A stretch of DNA of 32,883 nucleotides from a virus: the IMG/VR virus record IMGVR_UViG_3300035190_000118, positions 1 to 32,883 of that record. One strand, given 5' to 3'. The translations under genes were made by a program, and so were the position numbers. This document shows positions 1-7,771 of the stretch, piece after piece. The notes below the pieces were generated by a model, which had not been told where the DNA came from, made no database searches, and saw only the letters and a program-made list of their open reading frames with translations. The first letter of the stretch is position 1; every line of letters starts with the position of its first letter.

Positions 1-348
1 AATTTCTTTCTGTAGTTGGACCTGTACTTCTTTAATTTTTTTGATCTTAGTAACTACTTTAGTTTTGATCACTGTGTTTGTTTCTTGGCTTTTAACCACA
101 GCCGCATCTATTTTTGCCTGTAATTCTGCGGCACGTTCTCTCCATTGTGTTTCAACTTCGTAGCCGCCTTTAAAATACACACCTGCTACCAACAGCATGA
201 TACCTACAACCTGTACTATTAGTCGATAGGGTCTAAGATAACTAAAATTGAATACAAAACCTAATAATGAAGTAATGATACCAGCATAGAATACTAAATT
301 AACAAACGCATGCAAGATGCTATCTGGAATAAATGTCAACATCCACAT
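1..348 (-). CDS. Membrane-anchored coiled-coil protein, spanin-like (3' end cut by window)
   Basis: Hand translation gives 116 open codons from an ATG and no stop before the window edge, so the C-terminus is missing. The N-terminal half has two hydrophobic stretches (around residues 10-30 and 43-60). After them comes a charged, probably coiled-coil segment rich in E, K, Q and V (around 64-116). The start has a good Shine-Dalgarno (AGGAGA) inside the last codons of the endolysin gene, so the two are translationally coupled. Position right after an endolysin plus membrane anchor and coiled coil suggests an Rz-like inner-membrane spanin or a holin-associated lysis protein. That role is inferred from context; no family motif is recognised. 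Confidence 0.6.
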   Translation of the reverse strand, partial: MWMLTFIPDSILHAFVNLVFYAGIITSLLGFVFNFSYLRPYRLIVQVVGIMLLVAGVYFKGGYEVETQWRERAAELQAKIDAAVVKSQETNTVIKTKVVTKIKKIKEVQVQLQKEI

Positions 349-349
349 A

Positions 350-1195
350 TTATTCTCCTAACATTTTTTTGATAGTTGCTGGACCAACAATACCATCTGC
401 TGTCAAACCATGTGCTGTTTGCCACGCTTTAACTGCTTTCTCTGTACCTGGACCAAACTTACCATCTGCTGTTTGTCCTAATGCTTTTTGTACCGCTTTG
501 ACTGTGTCGTTATTGCTGCCTACACGCACTGTTACGTACTCTGTAGCAGACGCAGGCGCCGCATGTGACTCTGCTACATGCCCACCACCTAACAAGTGTT
601 TAGCTTCTTTGTAGTGCTTTGTACGATCTTCTAGGCCAATTGTACCACCGTTAATACGTTTGGTCATTTTAACTATATCATCTGCATCACATATAGCATT
701 TAAGCCATTTGTTTTCCAGAACCAACAAGCTGATTCAATGGCACCATCTAAGGTTTCTAAGTCAGCCACTGCTTCTTCTACTGTCATGCCTACTGATTTA
801 GCAAACTTAGTATAGTTATCACGACCAGTTAGTTGGATAGCACCGCGACCACAGAACTTAAATCCATCACCACTGGACTCTGGGCCATTGCCCATACGTC
901 CACCGTAGACTTTGTTAGCAATCTTTTCTGGTTGACGATTGTATGGTTGCGCACTTGCTAGTGTAGGGAAGTATTTTTTAAAGATCTTACTTAACCCCTC
1001 TGCTGAGTAGTTTAAGTTTTCTTTAAGAATTGTAAAGCCTGCTGACTCATGCCCGCATTGTGCTAGGAAACCTGCAGCACGATTAACTGTGTTAATCTCG
1101 TACTTTTCAAATTGCTCTGTAAGTACTTCTGCCAGGTCTTCTGGATGCTTGTACTTTGGAAATATTGCTTTGATTATACCTGCTGTAATTTGCAT
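350..1195 (-). CDS. Endolysin: GH19 chitinase-like domain plus peptidoglycan-binding domain
   Basis: 281 residues. Residues about 1-200 form a glycoside hydrolase family 19 (chitinase/lysozyme-like) domain. The segment QCGHESAGF holds the likely catalytic acid Glu50, and the family's FCGRGAIQLTGRDNY block follows near residues 112-127. The last ~60 residues (VKAVQKALG... DGKFGPGTEKAV... GIVGPATIKKML) are a PG_binding_1 repeat domain that tethers the enzyme to peptidoglycan. Phage GH19 enzymes cleave the glycan backbone to lyse the host. There is no signal peptide, so a holin or similar is needed for export. Start has Shine-Dalgarno AAGGA. It lies just upstream of a membrane coiled-coil gene, forming a lysis cassette. 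Confidence 0.9.
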   Translation of the reverse strand: MQITAGIIKAIFPKYKHPEDLAEVLTEQFEKYEINTVNRAAGFLAQCGHESAGFTILKENLNYSAEGLSKIFKKYFPTLASAQPYNRQPEKIANKVYGGRMGNGPESSGDGFKFCGRGAIQLTGRDNYTKFAKSVGMTVEEAVADLETLDGAIESACWFWKTNGLNAICDADDIVKMTKRINGGTIGLEDRTKHYKEAKHLLGGGHVAESHAAPASATEYVTVRVGSNNDTVKAVQKALGQTADGKFGPGTEKAVKAWQTAHGLTADGIVGPATIKKMLGE

Positions 1196-1213
1196 AATTG
1201 AAAATCCTTGTTG

Positions 1214-1780
1214 TTATTTTATTCCTGCCGCCCGTCTTAAACTTTCTGTAAATTCATTTATTGGTGCTGTTGTAGTTACATCAACTCCAGCGGCTGTTTT
1301 AAGTTGATCTAATTCTCTATCTGATTCTTTATCTTTTTCATACTTAACACGATATTTTTCTGGAGTCAACGGCACAATCTGCCCTAATGTTTCAACTGTT
1401 AGGTCGTGTTCACTGTTAGATTTAAAATAACGTACACGCCAATCATTAATATCCTGTTCTGTTAAGTTTACAAGATCGGCTATTAATTGATAAATTTGTT
1501 CTGGCAATGATGGAGTACGATCAAGTTCAACAAATACTAGGTAATCGCCACCTTCTTTTTCACCTGAACTAACATCGGCATCAAGTACCCAATCATAACC
1601 TTTTTCAACAAAACTAACTAGATCAATTGCTGGCTCTTTCCCCGAGACTTTAAAACTAACTACGCAGACATCTGCATCTTCACCCATCTTACTTTTATAT
1701 TCATCGATGTGTAGCTCGTCGTGAACAAGACGCTTTAAATCGCCGCCTTCTAAGTTTTCATTAAGCTGGTTGTTGTGCAT
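1214..1780 (-). CDS. Conserved-looking phage protein of unknown function
   Basis: 188 residues if translation starts at MHNNQLNENL, which overlaps the end of the upstream gene by 20 nt and has an AAGG upstream. An in-frame start 20 residues earlier (codon ending at 1840) is possible but would overlap the upstream gene more. The protein is acidic and soluble-looking, with no membrane segment or recognisable motif. The central part (VCVVSFKVSGKEPAIDLVSF and later YLVFVELDRTPSLPEQIYQL) alternates strands and helices. It pairs with the next gene upstream behind a late-type promoter, so a virion or assembly role is plausible but not shown. Confidence 0.6.
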   Translation of the reverse strand: MHNNQLNENLEGGDLKRLVHDELHIDEYKSKMGEDADVCVVSFKVSGKEPAIDLVSFVEKGYDWVLDADVSSGEKEGGDYLVFVELDRTPSLPEQIYQLIADLVNLTEQDINDWRVRYFKSNSEHDLTVETLGQIVPLTPEKYRVKYEKDKESDRELDQLKTAAGVDVTTTAPINEFTESLRRAAGIK

Positions 1781-2312
1781 TTTGTGCGATACCTTGTTCA
1801 TTGTCTTGCTCGCCTGATATATTTTCTGCTGCGTCATCACCTTCTTCGTATGCTTGATTTACATCTTCGAGGTCTAGTGTTTCGCTTTCTAATTCTAAGC
1901 TACCTTGTTGTATTTCTTGCATTAGCTTTTTAGGCATAACAATTTTAACTAGCCAGACTGGAACTTTTTTCATCTTAGGCATTTTGCCACCCGGTTCAAA
2001 GTCATCTGGTTCTTTAACTTTAACTGGATATTCTAACATATCTTTACTGTAGTATACTTCACAGTCGTAACTTAGTAAACGTTCACCGCCACGTGGGTCT
2101 GGCATGCGTTTATGTGGCCACATAAAGGTACAGGTTACAAAGTATTTTTCGTATTGTGGACCTTGTACTAGTTCACCCTCTTTCCAATGTTTAAACACAT
2201 ACAGGTCAAGTTCGTCTAATACTCGTTCAAAGTCTAGTAAAGTATTCAGACTGCTGTCAGTCATGAATATTTCTTTAGTATTTTGTATAACGTCTGTAAT
2301 TGCTTGGGTCAT
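1761..2312 (-). CDS. Unknown phage protein, acidic C-terminal tail
   Basis: 183 residues. No family recognised. The core (about 20-130) has aromatic-rich patches such as LDLYVFKHWKEGELVQGPQY and a basic PKMKKVPVWLVKIVMPKKL stretch. The last 45 residues are acidic and low-complexity (E, D, Q, N). The first ATG lies 19 nt after a late-type box AATAAATAA, which favours it over the in-frame Met17, although the Shine-Dalgarno (AAAGAA) is weak for both. It overlaps the following gene by 20 nt. Late expression would suit a structural or assembly protein; that is inference only. Confidence 0.6.
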   Translation of the reverse strand: MTQAITDVIQNTKEIFMTDSSLNTLLDFERVLDELDLYVFKHWKEGELVQGPQYEKYFVTCTFMWPHKRMPDPRGGERLLSYDCEVYYSKDMLEYPVKVKEPDDFEPGGKMPKMKKVPVWLVKIVMPKKLMQEIQQGSLELESETLDLEDVNQAYEEGDDAAENISGEQDNEQGIAQNAQQPA

Positions 2313-2330
2313 AATATTAGGTTCTTTATG

Positions 2331-2339
2331 TTATTTATT
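2331..2339 (-). promoter_or_regulatory. T4-type late promoter box
   Basis: Reads AATAAATAA on the minus strand, one base away from the T4 late consensus TATAAATA over its eight-base core. It is 18 nt before the ATG at 2312. T4-like phages use such -10-only boxes with gp55/gp33/gp45 for late transcription. It lies in the gap after the last sulfotransferase-like gene. Confidence 0.5.
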
Positions 2340-2985
2340 CAATTCCGCGAGCTTTCTTTGATTGTATACCCACCCACACTTCTTCATCTAACCAATATTC
2401 ATTTACGTGCCTGACATATTTGGCATTAGGATCTTCTGATATGAATTTAAATATTTCAGGATTGGTGTAATCAATAGGAAAACTTATTAATTTACTGATA
2501 TATTTAAGGTAATGCTCGCGATGCAAAAATAATGATTCATTTGACAGGAAATGTACAGGAAAATCGCTGGTTAACAGTTGATTATAGTAGTATTCCTGCG
2601 CAATCGGAGTGGTTATTTCCTTACGTACACGTAACTGTTGTTCTGCGTTAATATTCATATCGCGGGTTATGATAGCAATCTTAACATCTATTCCAACGCC
2701 TCGTGCCTGTTGGGCCACTTCGAGTATCTTGGGTATGTATCGCTGGCCATCGTAAAAGAATGGACAGCTAACATTGGCTAACCAATAGTCGTGTCCTATA
2801 AACTGTGTTTCAGTAAGACGTTCGGGATAGACCCAATATTCAGCAAAGGGTTCTAAATCGCTAGGTACCCAATACTGCTCGAGCAAACTTTTCCATCCGC
2901 CCACATCAGGGTGTGTGCTTAGGATACGACTGAATAAATGATTGCCACTGCCCTGTGGCCCAGTAATGATTAATAATTTTTTCAT
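2335..2985 (-). CDS. Sulfotransferase-like P-loop protein (copy 1)
   Basis: 216 residues. The N-terminus LLIITGPQGSGNHLFSRIL looks like the 5'-phosphosulfate (PAPS) binding loop of sulfotransferases. A later IITRDMNINAEQQLRVR (around 105-121) resembles the RDxxxxxxSxxxR-type 3'-phosphate loop. Such enzymes move sulfate from PAPS to sugars, lipids or small molecules. The substrate cannot be inferred. It is a close paralogue of the gene upstream, which shares GPQGxGNHLxSxI and the xGWKxLLxxYW segment after it. Its ATG overlaps that gene's stop (ATGA), so they are co-translated. A plain P-loop kinase is less likely because GKS/T is replaced by GNH. Confidence 0.6.
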   Translation of the reverse strand: MKKLLIITGPQGSGNHLFSRILSTHPDVGGWKSLLEQYWVPSDLEPFAEYWVYPERLTETQFIGHDYWLANVSCPFFYDGQRYIPKILEVAQQARGVGIDVKIAIITRDMNINAEQQLRVRKEITTPIAQEYYYNQLLTSDFPVHFLSNESLFLHREHYLKYISKLISFPIDYTNPEIFKFISEDPNAKYVRHVNEYWLDEEVWVGIQSKKARGIE

Positions 2986-3617
2986 GGTTTAGTTTTAAAT
3001 GTTGTTCCAAATTTGTTGCCGTTGTCTAATTCGTTATAGTCTATGCTGTGTACGTATTTTGTATTAGCATCATCTGCTAGTATTTCACCTAGTCTAGGAC
3101 TATCATATGCCACTGGTATGTTAAGTTTTAAACTTCTTAGATAATCCTGTTTATATAGATACAATAATTCGTAGCTTAAAAATATTGGATTTGATAATGT
3201 AGGTAGTTGTTCTAAGAACAGTGGTAAGGTACTTTGTGTTCTAATTCGAGTCTGTTGATTTGCAAGTATAGTTTGATCACGCCCAACTACTGCTATTTCA
3301 ACTTCAACACCCTGTGCCAAGACTCCAGCCGCAAATCCTTGTACATCAGCAGTCCATATAGGATTAATGTCACTGCCAATAATACCCAATGGTAAACTAA
3401 TACTAGTAAAATAATAGTCACTTTGAGTCCAGTCAAATGTAGATAATAAACTATGATTCTTCCAATGCCGGGCAAATGGTTCTGCAAAACGATGGGCTTC
3501 CCAGTAGTTGTCTAATAGAGTTTTCCATCCATATACTTCTGGATGCAGACTAAAAATTTTACTCCACAGATGATTACCTGCTCCCTGTGGCCCGGTTAAA
3601 ATTAACATTTTTTTCAT
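2982..3617 (-). CDS. Sulfotransferase-like P-loop protein (copy 2)
   Basis: 211 residues and paralogous to the next gene downstream. It has LILTGPQGAGNHLWSKIF at the N-terminus, followed by HPEVYGWKTLLDNYW, and then VVGRDQTILANQQTRIR near 115-131 as the putative 3'-phosphate loop. The shared pattern (GPQGxGNHL, GWKxLL, RDxxxxAxQQxRxR) supports a recent tandem duplication followed by divergence. It starts within the stop of the preceding gene (ATGA overlap). The assignment to the sulfotransferase superfamily rests on these motifs; substrate and activity are unknown. Confidence 0.6.
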   Translation of the reverse strand: MKKMLILTGPQGAGNHLWSKIFSLHPEVYGWKTLLDNYWEAHRFAEPFARHWKNHSLLSTFDWTQSDYYFTSISLPLGIIGSDINPIWTADVQGFAAGVLAQGVEVEIAVVGRDQTILANQQTRIRTQSTLPLFLEQLPTLSNPIFLSYELLYLYKQDYLRSLKLNIPVAYDSPRLGEILADDANTKYVHSIDYNELDNGNKFGTTFKTKP

Positions 3618-4246
3618 ATAGAGTTATTTAACGCCTTCCACCAGACATCGTGCATTTCTCTACAGATTTGTTGTTCCTCTGCAGAATATGATATTGAAAA
3701 TTCGTCTAATAAGAATACAAATAAATCATCTAAATTAGATGTAAACAATAGATTAGAGTTCATTGATGCAATATCGTGAGTTAGTGTATTAGTTAATTTA
3801 GATACAGAATCTAAATTGTATAAGGTTTTTGTTTCATTATAACAATACAAATTATTTAAACTCGGGTTAACAGATGCAATGCGTTGAAATTGTATACTTG
3901 ATCTTTCTGGTGTATTCATAATTAAATATATTTTTTTATCAAGTTGTGATAAAAGATCTTGCGCCCAAATACATTCACCCAAATGACCGCACATTACATT
4001 GATAGTTGGTGCTGATTGTAATGCTGGTAAATTTAGTATTAATGACTCACGTCTCAAATTGAGAATACTACCGTAATGTGCTACCTTGTGTGATGGAGTC
4101 GATTCTTGATACAGTGTAACAATATTATTGTTATTCCTATTAGTAAATGCAGAATTAACTGATAAGATGTTAGCCAAGTGGTTGCCTCCTAGCCAGGGCT
4201 GAAATATAATTATAAAATTTTTATAATCGTGTATATTAAAGTTCAT
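3614..4246 (-). CDS. Divergent sulfotransferase-like protein
   Basis: 210 residues, base composition visibly AT-rich. IIIFQPWLGGNHLANIL at residues 13-29 matches the GNHL loop of the two following genes. IYLIMNTPERSSIQFQRI (near 104-121) sits where the 3'-phosphate loop is expected but lacks the RD pair. It may therefore be a diverged or inactive member of the same family. Overlaps the amidotransferase gene by 11 nt and the following gene by 4 nt, so it belongs to the same translationally coupled set. Confidence 0.5.
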   Translation of the reverse strand: MNFNIHDYKNFIIIFQPWLGGNHLANILSVNSAFTNRNNNNIVTLYQESTPSHKVAHYGSILNLRRESLILNLPALQSAPTINVMCGHLGECIWAQDLLSQLDKKIYLIMNTPERSSIQFQRIASVNPSLNNLYCYNETKTLYNLDSVSKLTNTLTHDIASMNSNLLFTSNLDDLFVFLLDEFSISYSAEEQQICREMHDVWWKALNNSI

Positions 4247-4778
4247 TATAAATTAACTCCCTGAGGTCACTGGGCAGCACTGGATCAATCATACGTTCTG
4301 GGTGCCACGAAAGCCCCCAAATTGGTAAATGCCTATGTTTAAATGCTTCGATACAAACATCAGCAGTGGCTATAATTTCTATGTCGTCACCGACAAGATA
4401 CATGGATGCACTGTGAAAACTATTAACAGTAAATAGTTGATCTTCCATTTCTATTACGTGTTCTGTTTTACTGTGCCCTTGGATTAATCTATTCATACCA
4501 TTGTAATACTCATTTAAAACAAATGCACCCCTGCATATACCAAGTATAGGTATATTTTTTTCTAATGCTATGTTAAATAAAGCCGATTCTGTTGCTAATC
4601 TATCTGTAGTATTTTCACCGCCAGTTAATATTAACATATCTGCATTAAAATCTACATCTATAATATTAGGGATAGGAATTAAATTATGAGTGTATAAGAA
4701 ATTGTACCACTGTGGATCTAAACAATCGTAAACCACACCATTTATATTAGTTTGTGTTTGAGATATAGCTATATTCAT
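4236..4778 (-). CDS. Class-I glutamine amidotransferase-like hydrolase
   Basis: 180 residues with the full class-I GATase signature. The nucleophile elbow is ILGICRGAF with Cys82. The pair His159/Glu161 lies in WGLSWHPERM. Near residues 49-55 the LILTGGEN segment forms the oxyanion-side loop. The family frees ammonia from glutamine or hydrolyses gamma-glutamyl bonds (PuuD/peptidase C26 type). The protein is a stand-alone domain about the length of the amidotransferase module. Sitting inside a sulfotransferase-like operon, it may supply ammonia for, or process, the same modified product; this is inference from context. Confidence 0.8.
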   Translation of the reverse strand: MNIAISQTQTNINGVVYDCLDPQWYNFLYTHNLIPIPNIIDVDFNADMLILTGGENTTDRLATESALFNIALEKNIPILGICRGAFVLNEYYNGMNRLIQGHSKTEHVIEMEDQLFTVNSFHSASMYLVGDDIEIIATADVCIEAFKHRHLPIWGLSWHPERMIDPVLPSDLRELIYNEL

Positions 4779-5005
4779 TTGTAATAGGCAAAGTAGATTA
4801 ATCCAGCAATGATCATAAAGATCTGTGGAAGGAAATTAGTAATTAAACTCTTTTCATTCCATTTAAATCCTACATAGACCCAACCGCAGGCACCAATGAT
4901 TTGTAAGATACTGTTCCACGGAGTAATACCTAATATATGCAAAGGCATAGCACATAAAATCATTGTTGCTGAAAACCACTTGACAATTACTGTATAATCT
5001 TTCAT
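4775..5005 (-). CDS. Small membrane protein, three hydrophobic segments
   Basis: 76 residues. Hydrophobic stretches at about 10-27, 32-47 and 57-74 suggest two or three membrane spans, separated by a KWNEKSLITN loop. Similar small proteins with a KWNEKxL loop occur in marine phages (possibly the DUF6552 group, from memory). Shine-Dalgarno AGGA precedes the ATG. Its stop overlaps the amidotransferase start by 4 nt. It is the first gene after a terminator, so it depends on read-through or an unseen promoter. Function unknown. Confidence 0.65.
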   Translation of the reverse strand: MKDYTVIVKWFSATMILCAMPLHILGITPWNSILQIIGACGWVYVGFKWNEKSLITNFLPQIFMIIAGLIYFAYYK

Positions 5006-5020
5006 TAAAATCCTGGAGGT

Positions 5021-5044
5021 AAAAAAAGGGACCTAAGTCCCTTT
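5021..5044 (-). terminator. Intrinsic terminator after ferritin-like gene
   Basis: On the minus strand an 8-bp perfect stem (AAAGGGAC/GTCCCTTT, 4-nt loop) is followed by a run of seven T. It lies 20 nt past the stop of the ferritin-like gene and just before the small membrane protein gene. It should separate the two operons or set their ratio. Confidence 0.85.
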
Positions 5045-5064
5045 TGTGAAACTTATACTATTAA

Positions 5065-5760
5065 TTATGCGCTGTAAGCGTCAGCAATTAATTTTGCAGC
5101 TTCGGGTAATGCTGTTGTGTTCATGCATGATACAGCAAACAAATCCATACGCATTGTACGTGCAATTTCTTCAACACGTGCTTGTGTAGCAGCATCTGTT
5201 GCTAATAATTCTAATGAACGTGCACCAATGTTACTGTGGAAACCTTCATCTTTAGCAATCTTAGCGTATGTTGTGCTAATAAATTCGTCTTGAATACAGT
5301 CAGCCATTTTGTTCCATACACGTTCTGCACGACCTTCAGCAATAAATTGATAAGCAGCAAGTGCTAATGGATCATTTTGTGCTTCATATTTTTGTAATAA
5401 TGCAGCACCTTTAGCAGTTGGATTAGCTTCTTCGTTAGCAATTGCAGCCGCAACGTCTAATTTCTCACCTGTCATGTGTTCAATAACATCACGCACCATA
5501 CGGAAGTGATTGGCTTCGTCTAATGCTTGTTTGCTGATTAATGCGCAATATTCTGCTGTTGCATCTGCAGGCATATTAGCAATTTTATTAGCAATTTCTA
5601 CCATGTTCATTCTTTCATTAACCATACGACCAACAAAGTGTGTTACTAATTGTTCTTGTGTTGGGTTACTGTTGAAATATGCTTCAACTTGCATTTCACT
5701 TGCTTGAAATAGTGCTTCATTATCTTGTGCCATTTTGGCAACAAATTGTTTTGAGTTCAT
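5065..5760 (-). CDS. Ferritin-like diiron four-helix protein
   Basis: 231 residues, nearly all helical. Candidate diiron ligands are spaced as in ferritin-like enzymes: Glu49 in helix 1 (VNERMNM), Glu82 and His85 (DEANHF, an ExxH), Glu142/Glu146 (AEGRAER) and Glu172/His175 (DEGFH, a second ExxH). The two ExxH motifs argue for an oxidase or oxygenase fold (ribonucleotide-reductase-R2, MiaE or rubrerythrin relatives) rather than plain storage ferritin. Codon use looks more host-like and GC-richer than in the flanking AT-rich genes. It has its own terminator. Substrate unknown. Confidence 0.7.
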   Translation of the reverse strand: MNSKQFVAKMAQDNEALFQASEMQVEAYFNSNPTQEQLVTHFVGRMVNERMNMVEIANKIANMPADATAEYCALISKQALDEANHFRMVRDVIEHMTGEKLDVAAAIANEEANPTAKGAALLQKYEAQNDPLALAAYQFIAEGRAERVWNKMADCIQDEFISTTYAKIAKDEGFHSNIGARSLELLATDAATQARVEEIARTMRMDLFAVSCMNTTALPEAAKLIADAYSA

Positions 5761-5781
5761 TATATTTTCCTTTTAATAACG

Positions 5782-6366
5782 TTATTTTTTAATCAATGTA
5801 ACTAGTATATCTGGCCAGACGTTAGTTACCTTGACATCTGCGTCGAAGTTTTCTTTAACCCACCCGGATGTAAAGTACTCCCACTTACAGTTATTTATCA
5901 TTGCAAATTCTAATATAGCCTTATTCTGTGCCATAATTTCATTCATCATGCCCACGCTATCTTTGTAAGCATCGTAGCAAGGGTACTTAATCTGAAATCC
6001 ACCAGCTTCGTGCCACCAGGCATAACTTGACATATCCGGGCGATATACTAACATAATCCACGCATCTGAAAATGTATCTTTAATTTCTTGTAACTTGTAT
6101 GCCCAATCGTGACTCTTAACTAACTTAGTGCCCTCTTCTGCGGTCCATGCACTGTTTATGTGCGCAGCATCTAACGTAGTTTCAAACTCCATACTGCGAC
6201 CAAAGTATGCACCAACATGCCCTGTATAACTGTGGTGGCTGTATGTACGTGCAGGAGTACGATCACTAGTATTCATATCGGGCATCGACTCTAATACTTG
6301 CGCAATGCCACTCCATCGTGATCCAGGTACTCCAGTAAAGAATATATGATTGGGTAAATTAGACAT
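5782..6366 (-). CDS. Sulfotransferase-like protein (marine phage type)
   Basis: 194 residues. The N-terminal HIFFTGVPGSRWSGIAQVLE resembles the PAPS-binding loop (GxPGSxxW), and IMLVYRPDMSSYAWWHEAGG (around 104-123) resembles the arginine/serine 3'-phosphate loop. KLVKSHDWAY between them fits the family's His/Lys region. Overlaps the preceding gene by 8 nt and is followed 21 nt later by the ferritin-like gene. A role in modifying a glycan or small molecule is likely; the target is unknown. Confidence 0.65.
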   Translation of the reverse strand: MSNLPNHIFFTGVPGSRWSGIAQVLESMPDMNTSDRTPARTYSHHSYTGHVGAYFGRSMEFETTLDAAHINSAWTAEEGTKLVKSHDWAYKLQEIKDTFSDAWIMLVYRPDMSSYAWWHEAGGFQIKYPCYDAYKDSVGMMNEIMAQNKAILEFAMINNCKWEYFTSGWVKENFDADVKVTNVWPDILVTLIKK

Positions 6367-7240
6367 GATATAAATATTCCCTTAATTCTGTTGTGTTCGT
6401 TGGAAATATATTTAAATTATAACATTTAATTTCTATATGTTGTTTTCTGAGAAAATATTGTATTAGTGCCTCGTCGACTAATGTTAGCTTATATGTCGAC
6501 CAATCGTGATAATTATTATCTATTATAGAGTTGACAATTATTTTAATTAGTTGATCCTTGTTGCAATGATGTTGACATTTTATCCAATGATCATAAACAT
6601 ACTGCATTTTATCAATACGCACCGCAGTAAGTTGACAATACTCTAATAATGAAAGTATTGTCTCTTTGAAATTATCTCTTAATTCTGATATATCAATGAA
6701 ATGAAATTTATTAAATTCTTCTTGAATTTGTGGATATTTTTCTAATTCGGATTCTGACAGATGTTGCAGATAACTATATAATGATATAAATTCGCGCTTT
6801 TCCCATAATTGCATCTGATCTAATGTAGTACCTTGCCATTTTGATAAATTTTCCAAATATTCTGTTTTATTATGCTGAAGCCAGCCTTCGGGCCATATTT
6901 TTTCAAATTTATTATTTATATTCCATGCTACAGTATCAACTCCGGGCATTAAATATATAATTTTATTAAAATGAGTATTAATGTATGATAAGTTATACAT
7001 TATGTCTTCACTGATTTGAGTTTTTGGATGAAATCTAACAATAGGTATATTATTGTCCGATTCAACAAAATTTATAATTCCTTGAAAATTTAGTTTATGC
7101 ACTCCATTAAAATTGTGAGAATTTCCGGTATCAGTGAATGGCAGTGATTCGGCAAAAGTTAAATCACTGAAATAATTTAAACACCATTCAATAAATGTGC
7201 CGTAGCTGCCACCATTAAATACTATACAGACATTTTTCAT
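6359..7240 (-). CDS. Unknown protein with sulfotransferase-like N-terminal loop
   Basis: 293 residues from MKNVCIVFNGGSYG. The longer reading frame (start at 7315) was rejected because it would run through the divergent plus-strand gene that starts at 7256. The N-terminal CIVFNGGSYGTFIEWCL is a strand, glycine loop and helix like the neighbouring PAPS-loop proteins, but no second loop is clear. A helical C-terminal half follows (around 150-293). The gene is very AT-rich. Its start codon lies only 15 bp from the divergent methyltransferase start. Best guess is a distant member of the same superfamily; unsure. Confidence 0.5.
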   Translation of the reverse strand: MKNVCIVFNGGSYGTFIEWCLNYFSDLTFAESLPFTDTGNSHNFNGVHKLNFQGIINFVESDNNIPIVRFHPKTQISEDIMYNLSYINTHFNKIIYLMPGVDTVAWNINNKFEKIWPEGWLQHNKTEYLENLSKWQGTTLDQMQLWEKREFISLYSYLQHLSESELEKYPQIQEEFNKFHFIDISELRDNFKETILSLLEYCQLTAVRIDKMQYVYDHWIKCQHHCNKDQLIKIIVNSIIDNNYHDWSTYKLTLVDEALIQYFLRKQHIEIKCYNLNIFPTNTTELREYLYHV

Positions 7241-7255
7241 ATAACTATATATATC

Positions 7256-7771
7256 ATGAATCAAATAACGCTCAATAATTATTTTAGTACCACATGGAAA
7301 AGCAATATAAATCAATACAAATATTCCGGATGGGCATTAGTAGATAAAGTTAGCCATAGAGAATTAGTATTAGATGTGGGCTGTGGATTTAACGAATTTA
7401 AACAACGTATTCCTTTTCTAGTCGGAATTGACCCAGCAAACGATAATGCAGATTTTAAAGTATCCATAGAACATTTTAGAAATGATATTAAATTTGATGT
7501 AGCATTTTGTTTAGGCAGTATTAACTTTGGCTCGGAAGAAACTATATTGAATCAAATTGCCTGTGTAATTAAATGTCTTAAACCTAAGAGTAGAATATAC
7601 TGGCGTTGCAATCCCGGGCTAGCAGATCACAATAACGATGAATGTAATAACATAGACTTTTACCCATGGACTATAGAAAAACATGTAGAGTTTTCTGCAC
7701 TATTTGGATATAAGTTGGCTGTGGCTAGATGGGATACTGCTAATAGAATTTATGCAGAGTGGATCTCTTAG
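7256..7771 (+). CDS. Class-I SAM-dependent methyltransferase-like protein
   Basis: 171 residues, on the opposite strand to its left neighbours. LVLDVGCGFNEFK (around 37-49) is the glycine-rich SAM-binding motif I, and FLVGIDPAN (54-62) carries the acidic residue at the end of strand 2. FDVAFCLGSINF (80-91) is the motif IV region. The fold is short but complete, about 170 residues. The substrate is unknown. The divergent layout with the sulfotransferase-like operon suggests both act on the same surface or small-molecule target, which is inference. Confidence 0.75.
   Translation: MNQITLNNYFSTTWKSNINQYKYSGWALVDKVSHRELVLDVGCGFNEFKQRIPFLVGIDPANDNADFKVSIEHFRNDIKFDVAFCLGSINFGSEETILNQIACVIKCLKPKSRIYWRCNPGLADHNNDECNNIDFYPWTIEKHVEFSALFGYKLAVARWDTANRIYAEWIS

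Noticed and set aside
5889-5897. GATAAATAA on the minus strand near the end of a sulfotransferase-like gene
   Set aside because: About 130 nt before the ferritin-like start and within codons for MINN; too weak to call a promoter.
6911-6921. TATAAATA on the minus strand inside the 293-residue gene
   Set aside because: Perfect late box, but more than 500 nt from the next start and fully explained by coding (WNINN). Treated as chance.
7241-7315. N-terminal extension of the 6359-7240 gene to 7315
   Set aside because: It would overlap the divergent methyltransferase; Met at 7240 directly starts the strand-loop-helix motif.
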